A DNA stretch of 64,000 bases from Sthenelais limicola (taxonomy: Eukaryota > Annelida > Polychaeta > Phyllodocida > Sigalionidae), in NCBI GenBank assembly GCA_942159475.1, contig OW804097.1, positions 117,402,789 to 117,466,788 on the forward strand. Direction: 5' to 3'. The notes under the pieces were generated by a model. That model searched no databases. It was not told the DNA's origin and worked only from the letters and a program-made list of their open reading frames with translations. The translations under genes were made by a program, and so were the position numbers. Below, in pieces: positions 1 to 12,200 of the stretch (the stretch's first letter is position 1; each line of letters opens with the position of its first letter).

Positions 1-199
1 AGGGTGGTCTCCACTGGCTGCGGTAAGCTCTGCGGTAAGCCTTGGGATGGTGCTGTGTTGGTGAGGAGTGGCGAGGTCCTGCCTATATCGTTAACTGACC
101 ATGTAGGCAGGGCCTCATCAATCCTCACCATCTACAGAACCAGCACAAACCATCGCAAGGCTTACCACAGAGCTTACCGCAGCCAGTGGAGACCACCCT
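1..199. mobile_element. Family B hairpin MITE, copy 1
   Basis: A nearly complete palindrome. It opens with AGGGTGGTCTCCACTGGCTG at the first base of the window and closes with the reverse complement, followed by TTA. The arms contain repeated GCGGTAAGC blocks. The other four copies have TTA on both sides, the flank expected of PIF/Harbinger MITEs. The left flank of this copy lies outside the window. Confidence 0.85.
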
Positions 200-847
200 T
201 TAATGTCCGTCTTTTTACGAATAGGGTGGATGGTTTTAAACTGTTGGTATCTCTTATCGGGACCCTCTGGAAGAGTTATATATTAATGTATAGAGAGAGA
301 ATTTTTATTCAGACTAATATAAATACAGAATCGGGCTCGAGACTCTACGAGTAGATCACCCGGTCAGTCCTTAAGAACATAGATAAATGATACAGAATAT
401 AATACATACGTCTACAGACTAACAATCCGTTTGGATACATTATATTCATTTTTTAGTATGAGATTTGTAATCTTGGTTCATCCTACCGCCCTGGTTATAT
501 CAGGGATATCTTTAACTTTACAATAATGGATGTTCCGTTAAGTTTACATTTCTGTCAGTTACATTACATTCTGTTCATGTTCATAACATACTTGGAATTC
601 GATTGTTTACAGTAGATAATACTGAATTCTAATTATAGTACTACAATGTAACATAATGGATAATGTAAGACTTTTAAAGAAAAGTCACCCACGTTGTCTA
701 CAGCTATTGTTTTCGTAGAAGAGAGGCAGCCTTTTCCTGTGTAAAATTACTTTATTATTGTTGCATAGTTGTACACACTTTCGGAAATACCAAAATCGCA
801 TGCAGTCTCTGGATGATGTGCATTAAATTACGATTTCATACATAAAT

Positions 848-1087
848 GTGACGTGTTTCAGGAAAATGAGTCATAAGTCGCAAAATGGATAATTTTCAAA
901 GTGATTTATTCATAAGATATCTTTGTTGGAATATTCTAGGTCCTTTATTCATAAGATATCTTTGTTGGAATAGTCTATGTCCTTGATGTTTACCATTAGA
1001 ATCGGCTTGATCTCATCTATTCATATATGGTAATATCTCAAAATCCATTTTTTGCGACTTGTGACTCATTTTCCTGAAACACATCAC
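848..1087. mobile_element. Family C element, short form
   Basis: Terminal inverted repeats begin GTGACGTGTTTCAGGAAAAT and end with the complement, ATTTTCCTGAAACACATCAC. The element is flanked by AAAT (844-847) and AAAT (1088-1091). It contains a short tandem duplication of TTCATAAGATATCTTTGTTG at about 908-975. Confidence 0.85.
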
Positions 1088-1448
1088 AAATTCCATCTTG
1101 TATCATCCCTTTAGATCTCCATTTCATTCCATCTCATTCCACACCCTATTTATTCATATTTCTGCGTTATTGCGAACTCGTATATTCCTGCTTGAATAAC
1201 TATTCTTAAATAGTATATATGTGTATCTGAACATGATTTATTTAATAATATGAATTTCGACATGAAATCATTTATCGAGTAATATTTTGGGGCCCACTAT
1301 AGACCCATTGAATAAATGATAACATCACCAAAGCGCCATGGTCTAAAGACTATTGTACTGTTTTACAAAGCGAAGTATGAATATTCATTATCAAGTTAAT
1401 CCTGTTAGAGACGCATTGCTAAGAACGCTGTCGTTCCCGTGCATACAT

Positions 1449-1683
1449 GGGTCAGATTTTCAGAAAATGTATAATTCACCTTCAGCAATCCTCTCAAATC
1501 ACCCAAATTTCAGACGAAATTAAAGTTCAAAATACATTTCAACCTAACCAAACAGATTGCTAGAATCAATTCAATGCTGAATATACTCGAATTTACCTAG
1601 TATTGACCAAATTGCAGCCTAATTTTGAAGAATTTACTAAATGTGTGCAGCTGCCAATTGGACATTTTCTGAAAGTCTGACAC
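1449..1683. mobile_element. Family A MITE
   Basis: Begins GGGTCAGATTTTCAGAAAAT and ends with a slightly decayed complement. Length is 235 bp, the usual size for the family. Confidence 0.85.
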
Positions 1684-2094
1684 ATACATAAAGTATTGGT
1701 GCATTGGTAAGGAGTACAGCATAGGAACAAACTTTAACAAATGCGTACTTTAACCTAGAGGGTATTATGCCTCTATGCTGAAACAGTTCAGCTTCAGGGC
1801 CAAGCGATATAATGTAACTCAAGAACCTGCGTGATATGAATATCTTACAAACAGCCGACTCAGCAAAACTTAAGACCATTATTCTCTCATAATGCATTAA
1901 ATCTAAGGATAGCCGCTTTGGTCATAACCATTTGTTCAAAGTTGGGATTTAATATTTCTTTTGCACATGAATTCTTAGTCAATAAGTCAAATCTATTGGA
2001 CATAGAAAAGTTGTTTACAAGTAGTTGAAACATTCTGGATATAAACGTCCCGTGCACATCCACATAAAATTCCAGAATTTATCGCTGTGACTTA

Positions 2095-2300
2095 AGGGTG
2101 GTCTCCACTGGCTGCGGTAAGCTCTGCGGTAAGCCTTGCGATGGTTTGTGCTGGTTCTGTAGGTGGAGAGGAATGACGAGGTCCTGCCTACATAGTTCAC
2201 TCGCCATGTAGGCAGGACCTCGCTACTTCTCACCAACACGGCACCATCACAAGGCTTACCGCAGAGCTTACTGCAGAGCTTAGCCAGTGGAGACCACCCT
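2095..2300. mobile_element. Family B hairpin MITE, copy 2
   Basis: Palindrome starting AGGGTGGTCTCCACTGG and ending CCAGTGGAGACCACCC, with TTA on the left (2092-2094) and TTA at or next to the right end. Confidence 0.88.
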
Positions 2301-2384
2301 TAACTGTGATTAAACCTGATTATTGCGGTAAAACACGACTTTACCCGACGTGATATTGCGTCCCAAAACGTGACCTCATAATAT

Positions 2385-2686
2385 GTGATGTGTTCCAGGT
2401 AAATGAGTCACAATGCGCAAAATTGATATTTTGAAAGTGTTTTTTGACAAGATGTCTTTATTGGAATGTTCTGACTTTTGGAAGGTTTAGCTCTTATACG
2501 GTCATATGAATCCATGTAACAAATTTCAGGACATTGAATTAGATATATCCTTGAGTTTTGAAGGCCTTCGTATGGAGTATATTTAATTACTTTATTAATT
2601 ATTACCCACCCAGAAACATTGCAAACATTTTTTTCCAAAAATGGAAATATTAAACTTAAGATATAGGAATATTTATTAGATGTCCT
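2385..2686. mobile_element. Family C element, right end missing
   Basis: Starts GTGATGTGTTCCAGG after an ATAT flank. It follows the family through the 'GGAGTATATTTAATTACTTT' stretch, then stops before the second terminal repeat. Confidence 0.8.
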
Positions 2687-2767
2687 GAATAAACCTCAAA
2701 CCTCTTCTCTTTCCTTACAGACAATCAAAACATTCATTATACATCACAAATAACCTTCTCCAGAACT

Positions 2768-2990
2768 ACTTTAGACTAACAATGTTTCTAACTGTTTTGT
2801 TGTTGCAGATGTTACTTTAGACTAACAAGTCTATAACTGTTTTGTTGTTGCAGATGTGACTTTAGACTAACAAGTTTATAACTGATTGTTGTTGCAGATG
2901 TGACTTTAGACTAACAAGTTTATAACTGGTTGTTCTTGCAGATGTTACTTTAGACTAACAAGTTTATAACTGTTTGTTCTTGCAGATGTC
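2768..2990 (+). repeat. Five tandem 44-45 bp units, each resembling a 3' splice site plus ATG
   Basis: Each unit reads ACTTTAGACTAACAA, then a T-rich stretch, then TTGCAG followed by ATG. AG dinucleotides end at 2808, 2853, 2897, 2941 and 2985. CTAAC fits the animal branch-site consensus and lies about 25-30 nt before each AG. The ATG of the last unit (2986) is the start of the peptidase reading frame. The ATGs at 2854 and 2898 are followed at once by TGA; those at 2809 and 2942 read M-L-L-stop. Confidence 0.85.
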
Positions 2991-3232
2991 TGGTCAGAAG
3001 TACAAGCGGACAAACTTTGATGACGATGACAACACATCGACGGGCGGCACACCGCCGGGGATTGCCTACGACCCGGCCATCGCTTTCAAAGTTGGCGCCG
3101 GTTTCTGGCAAAGACGGAGCGGCTTAGAACGTGTCCTCTTCCCCCTCGTAGTCGTCCTCATAGTAGCTGTTCTCATCTTAGCCGTCCTCTTAGGGGCACA
3201 TACAAGTGAACACCATAATGATTCGCAAAAAG
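2986..3232 (+). CDS. ECE1: Peptidase exon 1 (cytoplasmic tail and membrane anchor)
   Basis: Codes residues 1-82: an acidic tail with FDDDD, basic WQRR before the membrane, then [16 protein letters not shown]. The donor is G|GTACGT, phase 1. The ATG follows the acceptor of the fifth tandem unit directly, so this exon probably begins at or near the start codon. Confidence 0.9.
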
Positions 3233-6200
3233 GTACGTCTCAGCTGGCAGTATGACCATAAAGTGCCTTTCTGGCTCTTCTCTCTGTCTCTCTCTCCCTT
3301 CTTCTCTATCTCTCTCTCCCTTCTTCTCTGTCTCTCTCCCTTCTTCTCTGCCTCTCTCTCTCTCCCTTCTTCTCTGTCTCTCTCTCCCTTCTCTGCCTCT
3401 CTCTCTCTCCCTTCTTCTCTGTCCCTCCCCCTTCTTCTCCGTCTCTCTCTCCCTTCTTCTCTGTCTCTCTCTCCCTTCTTCTCTGTCTCTCTCTTCCTTC
3501 TTCTCTGTCTCTCTCTCCCTTCTTCTCTGCCTCTCTCTCTCCCTTCTTCTCTGTCTCTCTCTCCCTTCTTCTCCGTCTCTCTCTCCCTTCTTCTCTGTCT
3601 CTCTCTCCCTTCTTCTCTGTCTCTCTCTTCCTTCTTCTCTGTCTCTCTCTCCCTTCTTCTCTGTCTCTCTCTCTCCCTTCTTCTCTGTCTCTCTCTCCCT
3701 TCTTCTCTGTCTCTCTCCCTTCTTCTCTGTCTCTCTCTCCCTTCTTCTCTGTCTCTCTCTCTCCCTTCTTCTCTGTCTCTCTCTCCCTTTTTCTCTGTCT
3801 CTCTCTCCCTTCTTCTCTGTCTCTCTCTCCCTTCTTCTCTGTCTCTCTCTCCCTTCTTCTCTGTCTCTCTCTCTCCCTTCTTCTCTGTCTCTCTCTCCCT
3901 TTTTCTCTGTCTCTCTCTCCCTTCTTCTCTGTCTCTCTCTCCCTTCTTCTCTGTCTCTCTCTCCCTTCTTCTCTATCTCTCTCCCTTCTTCTCTGTCTCT
4001 CTCTCCCTTCTTCTCTGTCTCTCTCTCCCTTTTTCTCTGTCTCTCTCTCTCCCTTCTTCTCTGTCTCTCTCTCCCTTCTTCTCTGTCTCTCTCTCCCTTC
4101 TTCTCTGTCTCGAAAAGTTACCATCCCCTCCCCGACCTAGTTGTCAGCTATATAAATATAATGAACTGCGACCACGTCTATTTAGTAGTCTAGTTTATGT
4201 ATTAAAGCATGATCGTGATTTAGGATTGCCTGGACGGGACTACCCGAATGCTTAATGCAGTATATATGTGTACAGTTCTCTCTGGACGCGTTGTACTAAA
4301 CTGCATGCAACATTCTGCACACTGGCAGTCACCATAATTATACAGGCGGACACAAGCCCATCTCCTTCCCATAAATTCCCATGAACATGTCATTCGAAGC
4401 AATCGAATATGGGTTAGGTCGCCAGAAAGTTTGGCAATTGGCAGCTCTACACATTTAGTCAATTCTGATATATTAGGCTGGGAAATGATATCTGAGTTTA
4501 TTTGGTGTTGCATTGATTCAAGAGATCTGTTCGGTTTATGTTGAACTGTATTTTGAACCTGATTTTGTCTTTAATTCAGATTATTTGAGTGGGTTGGTAA
4601 AGGCCAATTGTACATTGTCTGACTACTTCACCCACATAAGGGTCAGATTTTTAGAAAATGCACAGTGACAATCTACAGTCCTGCACATCTCTCAAATTCT
4701 GCTAAATTAGAGTGAAAAATGCTGAGTAATATCTGAGTGTATTCTGTATTGTATACATTCAATAAATCTGTCTGGTTATGTTGAACTGTATTTTAAACCT
4801 GATTTTCGTCTTAAATTCGGGTTATTTGAGAGGATTGGTGAAGACCAATTGTACATTTTCTAAAAATCTGACCCATATATGTCATTCCCATGAATTCCCA
4901 TGTCGAATACATGGCTATGTTGGCTGCATTGGCTGTCAGTCTTAAGAAAACTAATTCTAGGTGTCAGGCGATATTTCAAATCTATAATCGAATCCCTTCT
5001 TGCCTCCTCCAGATAAACTTTGCACGACGCCAGTGTGCGTGACCGTGGCCAGCTCCATCATTAACGCTATGGACGCTAGTGTTGACCCCTGTGAGGATTT
5101 CTACCAGTACTCGTGTGGGGGGTGGATCAAATCTCACCCTATACCAGTCGGACATTCGCGATGGGGCACTTTCGGCGTGATGTGGCAGGAGAACCAAGTG
5201 GTCATGAAAAACCTTATCGGTAAGGGTATATAAAGCCGTGGACACACACAGCCGATTTGGCTCACGATTGCATGTCTCCCTGTGTTGGTCTTCCAATGAA
5301 TCCTATGATTTCATTTCAAATCCTGGTTAACGTTTTTGAAATAACATGAACCAGGATTGAAAATGAAATCTTAGGATTCATTGGGAGACCCAAATCGGGG
5401 GGGGGGCAATCGGGAGGCAAATCGGCTGTGTGTGGGCAGGGTTTAAGGGTTATAGGAATTCTGCACAGTGACAGCTGGGGAGAAATGCACATGTCGGTTT
5501 ATAGGCTGAATATATATAGATTCCTGGACTACATGGTAGCCAATGTAATATGTGATGTGTTAGAGAAAAATGAGAACTTCATAAGTCGCAATATGTAGAT
5601 TTTGCGAGTCCATCATATTTGGAAAGATGAGATCACGCGGATTCCAATGATGGTAAACATTATATTAGGACATCTAATAAATACTTCTATATTGTGTATG
5701 CATGGAAACAAAGTTAGTTTTCAATACACAGTCTAGAATTTGGTACATGACATTGGATTCATGCCACTAGCAGCGTTAAACACCCCCAAAAAATGAAGTC
5801 ATGCGAGACTAAAATGAAGTCATTCCACCTCTGAGCAAGGGTTTTTGTGGAAACAATTTAGAAATATCATTTTTTGAAACTTTTGACTATTTTTCATGTA
5901 TGTAACACATCACATATATACATTCCATGAGATTTCCTGTTTTTCTAATACATTTTCCAAGGAATGACAATTTATATGCTTCTCAGTCCTTGATTAGTTA
6001 ACCTTAGTTGAAATCTGTAATGAGACATGTATGCGAGAATATACTAACAAGACATGATTCACTCTTTTGCTTCATATAAGTCCACATTCCATTTTTCGAT
6101 TTGGTTGCCATGCTGACCAAGTCCCACATTTCCCCGATGTTGGACCCAGTCCAAATGGAAGAGCGTAAAATTCTGTAAAGGAATCAATCCTCAAAACATA

Positions 6201-9200
6201 TTACCCCCGCAAAAAATGAGGCTGATGTAACTATAAAAGCCAAATTCCTTATTAGAAAGTTTCCATAGCAACCATGACCAAGGAAACAAAATTCCAGATT
6301 GGGTCTATAGCTAAAAATGATCAGCACATCAAAAAGTACCATTATGCCAAATGTCATGCCTTTATGAAAAAGTGCACAATTAGTCCTATATTTTGCACAA
6401 ATCGACTAGCTGGACTAATATACGATTTTGAAACAAAATATTTTCTAGAGCGACCGATGGAATCGGTACAAAGTGAAGCTGAACGCAAAGCCATGCTGTA
6501 CTACCAGTCATGCATGGATGTCAATCGCACAATAGAGCACCTCGGAGCCAAACCTCTTCTAGACTATATCCGAGAACGAGGCGGCTGGAACGTGACGTCA
6601 CGCGCGGGACGCTGGGACGGCCAGAGTTGGCAGTATCAGCACGCCCTGGAGCTTCTGCACAGTCTGGATCTCTCCGTCCTTTTCTCGGCCTGGGTCGGAG
6701 TGGACGAGAAAAACACTAGTACCAATATATTACAGGTGATTTAAGAGACATATTATACACCTTTGCCATTCGCTATTAGTATATATATGGGTCAGATTTT
6801 CAGAAAATGTACAATTGGCAGCTGTACACATTTAAGAACTTCTCCTAAATTAGGCTAAAAAAAAGATGGATACTGGGTATATCTGAATATATTTGGTATC
6901 CCATTGATTTAAAGTATCACTTCTGTTATGTTAAATTGCATTTTGAAGCTCATTTTTGTCTCAAATGTGGGTTATTTGAGAGGATTGCTGAAGGTGAATT
7001 GTACATTTTCTGAAAATCTGACCCATATACGCATTGCTCTGAGAACAATGTATCTAGAGTAAAGGCCCTTGTCCACTAAGCCGATTCTCATGCGATTCTC
7101 ACGTAATTTAGTGGAAAAGGGTCCTCTGCGGTGCAAAATCGCATGAGAATTGGCTCAGTGAACTAGGCCCTTAATGCACAGGGTGTATTGGGCGTATTTC
7201 ACTAGTGAGTTTCGTGTGGTAGCCAAGGCAACCAATGCGATTATTTACAAAGTTTACTGCCAAAATTTAACTTTGTGACATATATGGCCGTCTCTACCAA
7301 ACTGTTTCTTACATTTATCGTCAAGAGTTAAAGGGTCAATATCATTTAACTTTGTACCAATGCACCCTATTCTAACATATTTATTTATTATTATTTATTC
7401 TAAAATATATATGAGTGATTATTGATAATTTAGAGGACCGATCCCTTCCTATCCTTTCGATTATATTCAATTGGTAATATGTCATTATCTAAAGTTGTTG
7501 TTGATGAACTGGTAGGGATTGTTATATTCAAAGTTGGTTCAAGCCTAACAGAGTATTCCTTATTGAAAGAAAGAGGTAATGTGTCATGTTTTGTACTTTT
7601 AGATTGACCAAGGAGGTCTAGTCCTAGGCAGAGATCAGTATATAAACAAGACAATAGAGGATGACAAGGTATGGAATGTTTCTCACCAGATCATAATATA
7701 ATATGCTCATGAATTTGCTACGAACCTACATTGTAATGAGGTTTTTCAAGTATGACGTTTCGCAAAATACCATCCGATTTGTTCCTAAAGAAATGATGAT
7801 AGAATTGATTGAAACGTTTTGCGAATAAATAAATTATTCAGATCGCATTTTTCATTCGTAACTTTTACCATAAATGTGTTGTTACATATTGTATTTAGTC
7901 GGTCATCATGAAGTATTGGTTCAATATTTATGCTCTTTTCTATTGAAGATTCTTAGTGCATACCTCAAGTATATGGGCGATATATCCGAACTGCTCGGAG
8001 CTGATCGGAATTCCAGCATGGAGCAAATGCTCAAAGTTATTGAATTTGAACAGAAGATTGCAAATGTGAGTTCATGAAGTGCCTTGCCCTTTATTTCCTT
8101 AAATAGTTGAAGATTGGTATGCCTGGTATAAAACTGTATACATTGAGTCCAAGTAATATCATATTTCTTGTATAGAAGATTAGAGGGATAAGTCAGACAT
8201 AAAGAGTCAGCTACTTAAGTCGGTTCGTTATATGGGTCCGGTATATCTGAAGTTATTTAGTATTGCGTTGGTTCAAAAGCTCATTTCAGTTATGTTGAAC
8301 TGTATTTCGAACCAAACTCTTTTCTTAAATGTGGGCTATTTGAGAGGATTGCTGAAAGCGACTTGTACATTTTCGGAAGCCCATAATTATATTTTTCCAT
8401 GGCAGTTTATCCCCAGACACCCATTTCCCTATACTCTTTAAATTTGTTTATTTGTTGTTATTGTATTAAAGGCCAATTACATACTATTTATCCGAACAAT
8501 TGAATTACTAATCAATAATAAACACGTGTGAATAACCTTGTAGATCACAATTCCCAGTGAGGATCGACGCGATGATGAAAAATTATATCACAAAATGACC
8601 GTAGGCAAATTAAAGGAATTATCACCTGCAGTAAGTGATCATTTATTGTATGATTGATTTGATTTGTTTATTTTTATAACCACAAGCGGTACTTATTAAC
8701 AATCAGCTTGAGCTATAGAAATAATATTTTCTTTTACATTAAAAAGATATACACTTCTTTATGAATTTCTACTTTACATAAATTTACCTTTATCTATCAT
8801 TTTCATAGCTAATAGCAGTATAAGTGGAATTGTTTTTCGAAATAAAATGGGTTTTTTTAAAGAACAAATACAAGCTTCTCACGTAAAACAAAGATGTTTA
8901 GTGTATTTTTCAATATATACATAAGAACGGTTAATGAAAGTTTAATGAAGAAGTATTTTGGATCAATATTTTTTTTAATTCATTTTTATTGGCAATAAGC
9001 ACTACATCCAATATGATGTTCCAATATCATATTTCAATAATCTAGCTTATAGTCTGTCCGAAAAGTAGTTGACATGTGATTCCTTATTTCCTTTAAGAGG
9101 AGGGAAATGTGGGAGATTTTTTATTTCAAACCTTTTCCCCCATAATCGCCATTTGCGACTGACCATGGCCAAATATACAGCTGTATAGTATTGCGCTGCC

Positions 9201-12200
9201 TCTGTTCCATGTGCAGCAGCAGTTGTTTTGCTTAAAATGAAGGAAGATCTGGTTATACTGGCCCTGTTTCTCCATGGTTGGTTGCAATGGGCGGGTTGAC
9301 AGGTCCTTGTCATAAATAGAAATACAAAATCCCCCACTTTCCCCTCCCTTTACAGGACCTAAGGAATCATGTGTCAACTACTTTTCGGACAGACTATAGG
9401 TTCCTATTTTAATAGACAGCCCAGTTGGAAAACATTTATATATAAATTTGTTATGATCTAACGATTTAATTTAACATCGAAGTACCAAAGAAATTAATTT
9501 TATCCATTGAAAATATCAAGAATACACACAATAATATAATCATGAGATATGTTTGTTACATTTTTTTGGCCTCTGAGCAGAGCGCTACACGAATTATAAA
9601 ACCAACGACGTTCATTCTAATTTTCCTTCATGTTTTGTATATAATGCTAATTCATTTTGTATTCATTCTAATGTATACATGATTTATATCTTTACTCTAG
9701 TTTAATTGGCTCCACTACTTCAATCATCTGTTGGTTGCAGTGACAACCACCATTAATGAAGATGAAGAAATTATAGTGGTGGCCCCTGAATACTTCAGCC
9801 AAATCTCAAATCTCATTCGTGAAATGGATCAGACACTTGAAGGCAGGACGTAAGTTGGATGCAATTCCTTATATTTTGCAAATTTGCCCGGGTTCTCCAC
9901 CAGTGTAATACCATGGTGTGTATGGTATACCTTAAATAAATGTGATGTGTTCCAGGAAAATGAGTCATAAGTCGCAAAATTGATATTTTTCAAAGCGTTT
10001 TTGTCACAAGATCTCTATATTGAAATATTCTGATTCTTAGAGGGTTTAACACTTATAGTCATATGAATCCGTGTATCAAATTTCAGGACGTTATATCAAA
10101 TATATCCTTGCGTTTTGAAGGCCTTTGTATGGAGTATATTTAGTTACTTTACTGGTAATTACCCATCCAGAAACATTGTAAACTCTTTTTTCAAAAATGA
10201 AAATATCAAACTTAAAATATAAAAGTATGTATTACATGTCCTAGTGTTTACTATCATTGGAATCCCCTTGATCTCCTCTTTTTAAATATGGTGATATCTC
10301 AAAATCCATATTTTGCGACTTGTGACACATTTTCCTAAAACGGGTCACAAATGCTATTCCTTAGAGAATAATATCTACTCTATATTAAATGAAAATCTTG
10401 GGAGCTGAGTATGAATGAAGTGAAGAGTCAGAGAGTTGGTTGGCAAGTGAGTTTACTACTGAAAGAAGGTGTATATTGTCAAGTGTGTCCACAGGCTGTT
10501 GTCCAGGCTGTACATTCTATGTCTGGTATGTGGAAATGACGTGTGTTGTAACATACCTTTCACAATGGTCTTGTTCATATAACGGTGTACATTGGGTCAT
10601 AACAATACTTGGACTTACATGCCCAAAGCAATTAGTGTTCAGCTTAAAGTTGTATTCTGAGCTATTGTGACAAAAGAAATCTTACCAAATTTACTCATGC
10701 TATAACTTACAGGGCTGAATTTATCAATATTCGGTCAGATGAACACCCAGGCAAATGTCTAAATAATGTCTAAAACTGTAACAAGTCCTTTATTATACCT
10801 TAAAACTTCACATCAATCGTCTTGTATTTCTTCTCTTCTTACAAAATCCCCTTAAGGGTGGTCTCCACTGGCTGCAGTAAGCTCTGCGGTAAGCCTTGCG
10901 ATGGTTTGTGCTGGTTCTGTAGGTGGTGAGGAATAACGAAGTCCTTGCCTACATGGTCAGTGAACCATGAAGGCAGGACCTCACCACTTCTCAACAACAC
11001 AGCACCATCGCAAGGCTTACCGCAGAGCTTACCGCAGAGCTTACCGCAGAGCTTATGCAGCCACTGGAGACCACTTATTTACACATTATCTATACATTAT
11101 GTTTCAGGCCGGTACACACTAACTACACATTTTCTACACATATTCTTCTATAAATAGCAGCGATTTCCCTCGACACAACACTGCCACCCCCACCCACCCT
11201 CACCCCACCCCACTCCATACGGGCGAATATTAGACTTAAATAAAAATGGAGAAAGAAATAGAAGATAACGTTTTTCAAACCCAATCGATAAATGTGACTC
11301 ACCCATGTATTAGTAATAAATAATTGATGTTTCAGAACCCTTCACAATTACATGATGTGGTATTTGGTGGAGACCTTCTCGACGTTCCTATCCAAGCCAT
11401 TCAAAGAAGCCAGAAAAGCATTTGATGAAGTCCTCGCAGGTAAGTCGAAAGCATACTCCATAGGACCTCCCTATTCTTTAAAACATGTTATTTGCCACAA
11501 ACATTTACCATACATTTGAAAAGTTTAATTAAAGAAATTAACAACAAATAGAAAATACGCATACTCCTTTGCAGAATTGTTTTCATGCGTGGTGACCTAA
11601 ATAATCACCACACAATCCTTTGCACATGACTTTCGTTAATTATCTAATTATCTAGTTCTATACATTTTACTCATACTCATCATCATCTATATTTCTCTAT
11701 TCTACAATCAATTACTTCACATCATTTTATACCACCACATTTATATTGAACAACCTAACAATAGGGGACTTGCATGTGCCACTGCGCATGTCTGGTTCAG
11801 TGCATCATTTTGATGAAATCTGACATACACATATTTGGGAACATTTTTTGTAAAAAAAAAACTGCAAGAATGTTTTCACGAATATTACAGCTTTTATAAA
11901 TGTTCTATCAAAACCAAATGCATGATGGGAATGATGGAGGCTTGTGTTATGGAAACATGTATAACACATGGATATTGACATTAGAGCATTGATAAATATT
12001 CAATGCTGAACATGACATGTTTTCTACAGATTTTATACTGTACCATTAGTCCCATAATGCCATGCGAATCAAGATTCAAAATGGCGGCTATGCAAATCCC
12101 CTATTCTTTACTATTACTTGCAAGACATACAGATTCTAAGCATGTCATCTTCCCTCGCTAAAAACATATCAAAATCGGTGTTTCGAACTAGGGGTCATTC

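Larger units (their letters stand above)
200..2767. other. Upstream of the peptidase gene: repeats, no gene recognised
   Basis: AT-rich DNA holding two family C copies, one family A copy and one family B copy, listed separately. I see no coding exon here. Since the first coding exon appears to start at a splice acceptor, an untranslated first exon of the peptidase gene may lie here or further upstream, but I cannot place it. Confidence 0.6.

Noticed and set aside
3206..4255. Long open frames of 270-350 codons on both strands, rich in Ser/Leu or Arg/Glu
   Set aside because: They are forced by the TCTC/CCTTCTTC tandem repeat, overlap each other in all frames and have no domain. The same applies to the frames at 37382-37930, 40369-40878 and 57577-58127.
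8981..9395. Gene fragment in the open frames across family E
   Set aside because: The frames lie inside a MITE bounded by perfect inverted repeats, have no recognisable domain and are not shared intact with the second copy.
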